Shown here: positions 26,501-47,667 of the stretch, piece after piece
Layout: the number at the start of each line of letters is the position of its first letter
Position numbering within the stretch: position 1 is the stretch's first letter
DNA from: Apostichopus japonicus
Taxonomy: Eukaryota; Echinodermata; Holothuroidea; Aspidochirotida; Stichopodidae
Assembly (NCBI RefSeq): GCF_037975245.1
Contig: NC_092563.1
Span: 2,385,001-2,449,000 of the forward strand
Length of the DNA: 64,000 nucleotides
Direction: 5' to 3'
Program-made: the position numbers and the translations under genes
Notes under the pieces: generated by a model
What the model was told of the DNA's origin: nothing
Databases searched by the model: none
The model's input: only the letters and a program-made list of their open reading frames with translations

Positions 26501-27989
26501 TGACGTTCTGTTATGAGAAGGAACCAACAGATTACCAAACCCCCCCCCCCCCTCCAAAAATAAACCTTAATGGATTTTCTCTCTCTCTTTCCTTTTTTTA
26601 TTTTTTTTTATTTGGAACATTCAGAAGGAAATCTAAACACCTGGCATCGAGACAGCCGTCCTGTAAGAGCTCGGCTCGTGACTCTGCCGTAGAGAGCTAC
26701 ACGAGCCTGGATCAGAGCGACTCTGCGGGCAGCGACCTGGAACAGCTGGACGAGAACATGGAACATAGCAGCAACGGACACTTGAGCTCCTTCAGGAAGT
26801 CATTCGACAAGAAACGATTCGGGGGCAGTAAACGTAGAAGGGAAATAAAGGTTTGAAAAGACAGTCACACGACTGTGTAGTCTAATGGGTAGGGTAGCAT
26901 AATGTAATGGAAAACAGTCACTAGACTGTGTAGTCTAATGGGTACCATAAAGTAATGGTGAAGTGCACGGGGAAACCATTAAAAACATGGAGTTTTTTGG
27001 TCAAATCGTGAAAGTGTCCTTTACTAAAGACACTTTCTGTCATATAGATGTTTTCAATTAATTTCTTTTTATGGTAGATTCACCTGTAACAGTAAGAAAG
27101 ACCAAAAAAAATTAAGATTTTGCTTGACTGAAATATTTAACTTGATTTTTCAAACATATATGCTGTGGAAATGTATTTTGTGTGCGACATCAGAATTCTT
27201 TTGGCCAATCCACCAAAAGAGATATATATTTTCACAGCCTTTCTGGGATGTTATCATCTGCTTATGCACATAAGATAACTCACACAAGCTAAAAGTGACA
27301 TAACCAAAATCAATCCCCCTTCAACAAGACTGGATTAATATCAAACCATAGACTGAGATTCTTACCTCCGTAGACCATCAGTGCCTATTGCATCAAACTG
27401 CATCGGACCAAAACATGTCTTATGCAGCCTAGCTGCAAGACGCTGCAGCCACCTCAGCTTCCTACTTTATGACACAGCAACACTTATAACATTTTTGGGG
27501 TTATTTCCTCTCAAACTACATTGTATCCGATGTGGTTCTCATATATTAATAAAACAAGGATTCTCATGTTCCTTGTTTTTTTTCTTCTTTCAGAATACCA
27601 GTAAAAGACAAGCAACATATAAGAGATTGCCAGATAATCCTACCAAGGAAGGCTACTTGGATAAACTCAGCAACCAAAAGACACCCCTATCGTCTCAATG
27701 GAATCGCCGATACTTTGAACTGACAGCGCAGGGTTACTTGTATTACTCCAAGAGGAAGAACGAGAAGAACGTGGAGTCCATCTACCTGCGGGGGTGTCCC
27801 ATAGCCCTGGAGGACGACAGAGTCATCCTGATACAGACGGAGGAGAGATCCTACAAGTTGCGCGCTACCTCCCACGACGACGCCAAGGAATGGGTGGAAT
27901 GCATGCTGGTCTACACGCTAAAGAGAGCAAATTTATCAACTCGAAAGTACTCTGCACCCCCCTCTATCGGGCAACTCCTTCACAACTAA
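9682..27989 (+). CDS. Formin with N-terminal tandem PH, FH1, FH2 and C-terminal PH domains (5' partial)
   Basis: Twenty exons join without a frame break into 1218 codons plus stop: 9682-9762, 10048-10211, 10797-10955, 11625-11691, 12282-12431, 14754-14887, 15228-15547, 17835-18563, 19856-20007, 20704-20812, 21522-21690, 21980-22157, 23033-23185, 23381-23510, 24448-24480, 25240-25340, 25800-25883, 26229-26350, 26625-26850, 27594-27989. Formins nucleate and elongate unbranched actin filaments: FH1 feeds profilin-actin and the FH2 dimer caps the barbed end. Numbered from the first visible residue, the order is end of a first PH (about 1-42), second PH (57-165), proline-rich FH1 (345-640), FH2 (635-1010), basic-serine linker, and C-terminal PH (1105-1205). 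No GBD/FH3 autoinhibitory region is seen, so membrane lipid binding through PH domains may replace Rho control (inference). From memory, a survey of metazoan formins recognised a PH-containing subtype (PHCF), which this fits. Introns 2 and 13 start with GTTGGT, a weak donor. The first exon or exons are missing. Confidence 0.92.
12495..13040 (+). repeat. Minisatellite, ~20-bp unit of CACTGTACTGTCACATACTT type
   Basis: Roughly 25 degenerate copies of the unit lie in formin intron 5. The array fades into related CTGTACTGTACT text up to about 13150. It leaves several overlapping frames open on both strands, such as 12463-12972. Those are by-products of the repeat and not genes. Confidence 0.9.
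15228..18563 (+). CDS. Formin exons 7-8: serine-rich linker and FH1 polyproline segment
   Basis: Exon 15228-15547 is acidic and serine-rich and ends in EPPPLPLTG. Exon 17835-18563 holds several short proline tracts: RTPPPPPSSPP, APLMPPPLPVRK, APPVPPRN, NPVPPPLPPRK and MEPPPLPPSLS. A run of about eleven prolines follows in exon 19856. Such tracts bind profilin-actin, and the PPLPxRK and PPVPPR forms are also typical SH3 ligands. A basic-serine patch (WQSKRRSSSSSDK) separates two tracts. The junction frame is kept: a G left over from 15547 joins AA at 17835. Confidence 0.88.
16698..16785 (+). repeat. 44-bp tandem duplication
   Basis: Two adjacent 44-base copies (16698-16741 and 16742-16785) differ at two bases. 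They lie in formin intron 7. The unit carries the palindromic word ATGAATATTCAT. No coding meaning. Confidence 0.9.
17549..17600 (+). repeat. (AT)n(AG)n microsatellite
   Basis: About 19 AT dinucleotides pass directly into seven AG dinucleotides within formin intron 7. The open frame across it, with a YIYIYI peptide, is an artefact. Confidence 0.95.
19856..26350 (+). CDS. Formin exons 9-18: complete FH2 actin-assembly domain
   Basis: Ten exons encode about 390 residues, the usual FH2 size. After the proline run, IKMKPFHWTRVPNNH is the lasso with its conserved tryptophan. VAQNLGIFLAGFKM (21522-21690) is the knob strand containing the isoleucine needed for actin binding. The signature AIGNFINSGSSKGTAPGF runs through exon 23033-23185 and is followed by the lysine of SLPKL and by FTLMKYLVQQI. 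The coiled-coil and post region runs to TTRGFQR. All essential FH2 landmarks are intact, so the domain should be active. Exon 24448-24480 is only 33 bases (11 residues) with both splice sites good. Confidence 0.93.
22455..22770 (-). mobile_element. Truncated CR1/L2-like LINE 3' end
   Basis: On the minus strand the frame reads DRALHACAPRLRNTLPTAL and then FKSQLQTHLF. This is the usual C-terminal pattern of CR1/L2-type reverse transcriptase polyproteins (FSVAAPRLWNSLP and then FKSxLKTHLF). The far end carries the 3'-tail motif TATATAGCGCTTTAC. It is a 5'-truncated dead copy inside formin intron 12. Confidence 0.75.
26856..26957 (+). repeat. Imperfect ~50-bp tandem duplication
   Basis: The words CTGTGTAGTCTAATGGGTA and AGTAATGG or TGTAATGG occur twice in succession just after formin exon 19. 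They lie in the last intron, with a few base differences and a small deletion in the second copy. Confidence 0.8.
27594..27989 (+). CDS. Formin last exon: C-terminal PH domain and stop
   Basis: The exon is 131 codons plus TAA. PTKEGYLDKL, SSQWNRRYFELTAQGYLYYSK and DDAKEWVECMLVYTLKR are the first strand, the second and third strands and the closing helix of a PH domain, with the invariant helix tryptophan present. A short Ser/Pro tail ends at the stop. The preceding donor is GTTTGA, weaker than consensus, but frame continuity (phase 0) and the polypyrimidine acceptor ending TTTCAG support the join. Confidence 0.92.
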   Translation, partial: NTSKRQATYKRLPDNPTKEGYLDKLSNQKTPLSSQWNRRYFELTAQGYLYYSKRKNEKNVESIYLRGCPIALEDDRVILIQTEERSYKLRATSHDDAKEWVECMLVYTLKRANLSTRKYSAPPSIGQLLHN

Positions 27990-29040
27990 AAAAAAAAAAT
28001 GACAAGAAATTGAAAAAGAGAAATGTGAATCTAGTCGATTTTGATTTTGCTAGCTGATTTTGTATCGGTCTTGCTGCTACCATCCCTGGTGAGTTCTGTT
28101 GACTCTGTCACTATTTGGTCACTGCCGACTTTAACTGCCAAATGTTGACGTGTTTTAATTTTATCGATGACGTATCGCTCATACGTGGTGGATTTCCACT
28201 TGACATATGCTATATCTAGAGGTATAAGCTTACTTGTCAGTATTAACGATTGTATGCTCGGTTGTGATGACCTCAGAGATGGTAGAAAACACACATAACA
28301 CACTAAGCAAAAAAACTTCTCTCAAACTAATGTCATGTCATAATATAAAAAAAAATTGAAATATTTTTACTGTTGTGTTAAAAAACCAAACAAAAACTGT
28401 CAACATTTTTGGGTCAAAAGTAGCACAATGGACTTTAATTTCCGACAAAAAAAAGATGGGAAAAAACAGACCCTCTGCATCTCTACTTGTATAAAGGGGT
28501 AATGTCATTATTACACTAAGCATGTCTTCTTTATTGCTGTGCAATACTCCTCCTTGCAAAGTTGTTTGGTTTTTTGGTTTTGTGAAATGAGAAATTGGAC
28601 AGCAAAATTTTAGTGAACATAATATTAGACAACAACAATGGCATTGCTTACTTATTATAATTAGCTCAATATTTATTGTTCATTGATTTGAATATTTATT
28701 GACAGTTTTAAGCCCTGATGTTATGATCTATCTTTGAGTTACAGAAACGACAATAACCCTTCTTTTGTACCATATTGTCGCTCATGGAGTGTCGGTTGCC
28801 CCAGACCTTACATACTTTTGATGCCTATCAACAAAATTTAAAGACAGATATTGGTAGAAGTGATACATTTTGTGTTCTTTTGTAAAAAGTTGTACATCTT
28901 TTTGTTGTACATTTACAAGATCTTAAAAGTTATTTTTCTATTAAAAAGTGACATTTATTGAGCATGCCATTTAAAATTAATATGTTTTATTCTTTCATAT
29001 TGTAGCATATACCAAAATAAACTAAAACTGTGAATGTCTG
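27990..29040 (+). promoter_or_regulatory. Probable formin 3' UTR with poly(A) signal at 29016
   Basis: After the stop at 27987-27989 the sequence is AT-rich without further exons on this strand. A canonical AATAAA lies at 29016-29021, followed by a T/GT-rich stretch (TGTCTGTCTGTGTGTTTGTC), the usual downstream element. The length of the UTR is inferred and no transcript was available. Confidence 0.5.
28031..28303 (-). other. Antisense 90-codon open frame, unrecognised
   Basis: The minus-strand frame from 28303 to 28031 is more protein-like than most chance frames here. It includes IAYVKWKSTTYERYVIDKIK and then a Ser/Thr/Lys-rich end. A possible acceptor (CCTCTAG) sits just before DIAYVKW. 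It could be a distant last exon of the minus-strand Tie-like gene, a separate small gene, or chance within the formin 3' UTR. No family was recognised. Confidence 0.25.
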
Positions 29041-32000
29041 TCTGTGTGTTTGTCTGTGCATATATGTCGGTTTGTTTGATTATTTCCTGAATTGATTGCA
29101 TGTCATTCAGTCTGTTTGTCATCCTTTGTTGCCTTCTACTTGCTTCTGAATAGTTTAGTTTTAGGAGAACTATTAAGGCAATATATTGGATACCTGTAAT
29201 TTACACTGGTGGGGGGGGGGGGGACTGCGACCCTTCTTAGGGTTGACACAAATATTTTCAAAGGTCACAAAAATATTCGGAAGAAAACAAAAGGCTGAAT
29301 TTTGTGGCAAAAAGTGCCATTTATTATAAACATAAATTGCTTAACAAGTTGCAAATTATAACACTGTTTCCTCACCCATAGTAGATCACCCTCGCTTTAG
29401 GCAAAAAACATCTGCTACTACAGAATTGTAATGGCAGACAAACTAATTCAAAAATGTAAAATCTATGGGTACTAAAGGTATACCCAAAAAATATATATAA
29501 TTTTTTTTTTTTAAAGAAATGTGAATTGATTATGAATGAATCTGGAATATTGTTCATACTAATTTGTGATCAAAAATTAACTTGATGTGCTAAATCTGTC
29601 AGGCTGATATGCTTGAGATAATGTTACAAAATTGTTAATATTTCACAATATGTTAAAACAATGCAATATTTACAATTAGACATTTTTTATACATTGAATA
29701 GTCAATCCTGTGAACTGTCTACTTGTCAACAGCGATGGGTTTCTTCAAAGTATAGTGACACCAGGTAAAATCTTGCTTTGCCTTGCAGATCCACTCCCTG
29801 TTCTTCAATAGAAACACTATTCAACTGCCTGTGTCCATTTTCTCTTTCTCTCTCACCACCTCTCTCACTTTTTTTTTTTTTGGGGGGGGGGGTGATGAGA
29901 GAGGCAGTTTCCTAGCAACATATTCTAATTATCACAATAAATTTTCTATGAAAATTATGATAGGTTTTAGCTATGCCTGTATTGCAAGTATGTTGTAGGA
30001 CCTAAACTTTTGGGATTAATACATACAGGCACCAGTTGCAAAAATTGATACTTTTTACCCCTTATACTTAAGCATCTGTTAAGACCGTTGCCAAACGCTA
30101 ACTCTTTACTTTCAAACAATTGCTCTCTATTCTCAAGGTTTTTTGAGGCAGTAAATGTCACAGTATACAGTTTGAAACATAGACTTCTACTATAATAAGT
30201 TTTAACATGCATAACACACTGATCTTATTTGAAGCAGGGTATGAAAAAGTTGTAAAGTTTACTCTTTTTTTATATTCTACAGTTGTTACATTAGGTGACC
30301 AGCCACTATTGTTAGTTAACTACTGTTCAATGGTATTTGCTAGTTTTTCTACTTGACTGTTGATTCAAATAAACCACTTCAATCTGCAAATATGAAATTT
30401 CCAAAAAGTAAAACTTGAGTCACCATGTAATGATTTTACCTCGACTGACGACTGCCTAATTATTTTTTTATGGCAATTATTATTTATGGCAACAAGTTTA
30501 GTGAACACCAGTTCAGCCTTGATTGCTGCCCTTAAATTTAACTGTTTGTACATTTTTGACACTTATATTTTGAATGGAAGCATCTCACTGTAGTTTGGAA
30601 CCTTTGTTTCTTGTTGTTTTTGTTTTCTTGTATCTAAACTGGAAGAAATGAAGTGGTTCAAAAATGTGCAATGAATGCTACCGTATTATTATTATTATTT
30701 TTTTTCTCTCTCTCTTTTTTTTTGTTGGACGGTAAAAGTTACAATATTTACTCAAAACATTTTACCAATAAACTTGTACAGTATTATTTTCATTTTCTCA
30801 CTTTGATTTTTGTTAAAATTTTATCTTCATCAATAACATGCTAAGACTAAACGGAAGCCGTGTCTATAGAATCAAAAATATTGAGATCATTTTTTGTTTT
30901 CTTAAGGCAAGAAATGCAAGAAACAAGAACAAAGGTTAATTGATCCTTCCTTTTTCCCGCCAGATATATTTCTCGTGAACAAAAATGGTGTAAACCCAAA
31001 GTTAATCCATGTAGTTTAGTATAAATGTTTTACAGAAGCAGCGTTGACCCCACACCCCACCCCAACCCTTTCACCCCCTCCCCAAGTACAGTACAGTTAT
31101 GGCCTATTCCAAACTCCAACTTTTTTGGGGGTAGATTGCCCATTCTGACAATTTACTTCAAAATTACTCACAAATCTGTTGTTAGACTTTTGACCAAATT
31201 AATGTTAATTATATACATGCAATAATAATTTCCAAATCCATTCTTTTCTGTAAAAAAAAAAAAAAATGGGAAATGGAAGTTTTTTTTTAATAAGAATTAA
31301 TCACCAAAAAAAAAAATCAAATATTCTTAATATTCCCTATTATAATTATTATTATGACAATAATCATAGTTGATAATAATTATCATCATGACTATAAATC
31401 ATAAGCATAATCTTACGCATAATAGCTCCAGTTGCGTATGATATCCAACACCATTCATTTCTATCTTAAAGGATTAAAAAAAAATAGAACTGTTAGCAAA
31501 CTGTTTATCCACTAGAGAGCCTGTGTAAGAGAATGAGTAAAAGAAAGTTGGCCTGTGGTTTCGATCCTAGCAGGATCTACTTCAGAGGCTAAAAAAAGGG
31601 ATGCTACAAATGTAGAGTGGCAGCGAGACCAAGGACTTGGTCTAAACTCGCAAGTTAGGATTCATAATGATGCCAATTATCTGAAAGAAAGGAGAAAGTC
31701 ACGAAACCCTTTACTCAAAGAGATTGATTCTATATATTATTTTAAAATGGTATGCAATGCGATTATTTTAAACAAAATTGCAGAACTAATGCCACGTTCT
31801 TTTGATGAATGTTCTCTAGTGATGCAAGCCAGTAATTTTGCAAACGATGTTGTGAAACAATCAAAATTATGTTACTGGAAAATTTTTGTAATCATTAAAA
31901 TAAATTCAATACTAAACTAAGCAACAGTGTCAATCGTGTAAACAATCGAGAAAAAAAAGTTTATAATTCTTGGGTGTCACCTCAGTTCAGGACATCTTCC

Positions 32001-32150
32001 TAACTGCGCCGGTATAATTAAGAATTGTCTAATTTCCATTCCCATTGATGTCCTGGCGTAATTTGAAGTGTCCATGCATGAAGAAATAAAATTCTGACGA
32101 TTTTTTGGCAACTTTTTAGCCTAGCCAATCATAGTGATTTAACTCAAAAC
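29040..32150. other. Gap between formin and Tie-like genes, mostly featureless
   Basis: AT-rich DNA with homopolymer runs. I searched it specifically for fibronectin III, transmembrane and kinase exons on the minus strand and saw none. The only notable frame is on the plus strand at 31555-31920, annotated separately. Confidence 0.5.
31555..31920 (+). other. 121-codon open frame, possibly transposon-derived
   Basis: The frame encodes a basic, mixed-composition peptide with segments such as ANYLKERRKSRNPLLKEIDS and IAELMPRSFDECSLVMQASN. It is not low-complexity, unlike most frames of this size here. Just upstream, TTTCGATCCTAGCAGGATCT (31559-31578) is a dyad-containing sequence that I associate from memory with invertebrate repetitive elements. 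No domain recognised, and no start context or promoter identified. It could be a fragment of a mobile element or a decayed gene. Confidence 0.3.
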
Positions 32151-32154
32151 TTCA

Positions 32155-45211
<13,057 letters not shown>

Positions 45212-46370
45212 TATGCTTACTTTCCCGACTCTTGTTGTGAAAGTTGCAGGATATGATTGTCTTTTGAATTTTGTTGCTCTTTTTGTTAAAGAGTCTAGAA
45301 ACTGACGCCGACTTGGTGCAGCTTTAAGAGTATACTAGCTAGCTGTCTGTAACATTGACTGAATTTTGCTTACGTACTTATATCGCACTCTCTTTGTGTG
45401 GCAAATAAATGCCATTTTTAACTTTATTGCCTTTTGTTTTCTTTTAGACATATCATCAAAGTCATTGAAATGGAACCGGAACACAAAAGCAAACTTAGAC
45501 TATTAAAGAATTTCGAGTTGGGTTTGTGGGACTTAATATTTTCAAAATAGCAAAATAGTCCGCAGTGATGTATGAAGGCATGCCTGTGAAATTGGAGGTT
45601 TTATTTCAACGTGCGGTTTGTGGGTCGATATTCGTGAACACAAGCAAGTGGTGAACTAGTTTTTCAGTCTGACTTACCCAACACCAAAATGTAAATGTGT
45701 ATAACAGAGACGGGGATAGGTGATCGGTTAAATGGTGTTATTTTTATTATTTTTTTACCGTTAGTCTACCTTTCATGAGTGTCAAACCACTCTGAATTCC
45801 GCATGTCTAGTTGCAAGCCTATACTTGGTATCGATTAAAGACCGACTTTTGCTTATTTGTGGCACAATACACGCTCTGGTATGTACGCTGATTTCCCATC
45901 GTGATAACAAATTTAACAGCCAAAAGATGAGCCTAAAAGCCCACCATCGATTAAAAATGAGTCTTAAACATGCATGTGGTACCTGATTATGCCTGCTCCA
46001 TTTCCTCTTCTCCTTTGAAAATTAGTCTTATCTCAACCCAACCCCATTTCACCCTTTCAAATGACCCTCTCCAATCACCGTCCTCTTCCCTTACCACACT
46101 CGTAAAAAAAAACAATAATTATAAACAAGAATAGATTAGTGAATAATCTGCTTACGCGTATAATGCCTTTTCTATCCTAAAAGCGATCTGCAGTAATATT
46201 TCGGCAATATAATAATACTTTTTAAGAAAAAGTCGCCCAGGAAAGTACCTGGGCACCGGAAAACCAAACTATAGCGAACGGCTGATCCGCTCTCAACCCC
46301 AGTCCCCTTGAATCGGGACTGTGACTGTGTGATCATCGTCGGGTGTGCATCACCACTTCCCTCGTAAGGG

Positions 46371-46407
46371 AACAGATACTACACATGATCTTGTGCCAAG
46401 AAGCGAT
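46371..46407 (-). pseudogene. U2 snRNA 5'-end-like sequence
   Basis: Read on the minus strand this begins ATCGCTTCTTGGCACAAGAT and continues CATGTGTAGTATCTGTTC. That is the conserved 5' end of metazoan U2 snRNA, including the GUAGUA branch-site pairing sequence and UAUCUGUUC, with a shortened stem I. Beyond this point the similarity stops: no Sm site and no normal stem II/III follow. A TTCCC/GGGAA hairpin and, at 46243-46262, a GCCCAGG/CCTGGGC hairpin follow instead. It is most likely a U2-derived pseudogene or the head of a composite retroposon. Confidence 0.6.
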
Positions 46408-46451
46408 CGGCGATATAATAATATCTCCGTGATAAATCGGAGTGTTAGCTC

Positions 46452-46698
46452 CGAGTGTTAGCTCAGTGGTTAACGCCGGTGCCTTTCGATCATTAGGTCC
46501 CCGGTTCGAGTCACGCCCAAATTAATGTATGTCGCCCAGTGACAGAATTGTTTACAATTAACAATTCATAATCATGGACAATAAATATGAATTTATATGA
46601 CTGACTTCGGTCAGCTTGCGGTTTGATAAGTCAATGAGGCTTTTCGCGAGTTCCTGCTTGCAGGTGGATCTAATATACATACATACACACATACATAA
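46452..46698 (+). mobile_element. tRNA-derived SINE
   Basis: A pol III A box TAGCTCAGTGG (46459-46469) and B box GGTTCGAGTCA (46503-46513) are spaced as in a tRNA gene. A non-tRNA body of about 150 bases follows, and the 3' tail is an ACATACATACAC simple repeat. These are the parts of a tRNA-derived SINE. The acceptor stem does not close properly, so a functional tRNA is unlikely. The body includes CTGACTTCGGTCAGCTTGCG and TTCCTGCTTGCAGGTGG, which fold into short hairpins. Confidence 0.8.
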
Positions 46699-47588
46699 AT
46701 AATTCGCTCATAGAAAGTGGAATATGTAAGATTCTAGCTAAATCTCTTAAGGACTGGTTCAGGTGTCTGACATGTCTAGCTTGTATGAAAGAGCTTAAAA
46801 AGACAAACAGAAGAGTGAAGAAACTACCATGATAACATGCTCTGTTAAGGAGATATCACACTTTGAAGATTTCAAAATTTCTTTGCAAATGACTGGTGTA
46901 GAAAGACTAAATGTGAGGGTGTGATGTCACATCCTCACTTCCTTAGCATGTGTCAATATATTTCTTTAAGTAATAATTACATTTTTTTTCACAAATCTAA
47001 AAAAAATATAATCAAACATTCTTCAGATGTTAAATCTCAAATACTTCCCTTGACACATATGAGATCTCCTGACGGTATCTTTTGGTTGTAAGTCATAAAA
47101 TCTTACAAAATATTTTAATAAAATAACAAAGACTTTTCAGGAATGTGAGGATATGACGTCACAGCTAGTCTGATTTCAGCAGTTTATACACAATCAGATA
47201 GAACTTTTAAACTTGAATATCTCCTAAACGGAAAAAGATATTTGAATAATTTTTTCACTATTGGATTTCTTTTATTGTCCTCTTTCATAATAAGATAAAC
47301 ATTTGTGACACCTGAACTAATGCTTTAGTACACACGGTTCACCTCTGGAGTAATGGCGCTATCTCCCTTTATGCTGTTTAATGATCACAGCACACACTGC
47401 CATCTTTCTATGATCTTTCTTGCCTTAGCTTGTTTACCTGCAATCGATTGCAAGTCATGAGGCACTGTGTGCGTACCTATGGTGCGTACAAGTTGTTCGA
47501 GGCTAGGCATGAATCAAGTTTATGGCTAGTAAGAGTTATAAATATAACATAGGCTAATTAATTACAAGTGGTCGTTGATGACTGAGAA

Positions 47589-47667
47589 ATGGAACATTCG
47601 AAGCCAGCTTTGACACAGAGCAGTGAAGAACATTCCAAACTAAACAAAGATTTTCTACTTCTTACAG
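47589..47667 (+). CDS. ZC3H3: ZC3H3 exon 1 with start codon
   Basis: GAGAAATGG supplies a good Kozak context. The 26 codons read MEHSKPALTQSSEEHSKLNK and then DFLLLT, with one base left at donor GTGATA. Joining to 49777 gives LLLTALIKNHKLKS, similar to the start of vertebrate ZC3H3. The donor is not perfect, and an extra exon between 47667 and 49777 cannot be excluded. Confidence 0.65.

Larger units (their letters stand above)
45212..47588. promoter_or_regulatory. Shared intergenic region of two divergent genes
   Basis: About 2.4 kb separates the start codons of the Tie-like gene (minus) and ZC3H3 (plus), so both promoters should lie here. No confident TATA or initiator element was picked out. 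It contains the U2-like sequence and the SINE described separately. The rest is AT-rich with no exon. Confidence 0.45.

Noticed and set aside
29372-29486. Possible extra exon of the Tie-like gene on the minus strand
   Set aside because: Splice sites and phase would fit, but the product resembles no EGF, Ig or FNIII module and the stretch is AT-rich; not enough to annotate.
28000-32150. Search for a tyrosine kinase, fibronectin III or membrane exon
   Set aside because: No catalytic-loop, DFG or hydrophobic-span signature seen on the minus strand.
46452-46525. Functional tRNA gene
   Set aside because: A and B boxes are good, but the acceptor stem does not pair and a SINE body and simple-repeat tail follow.
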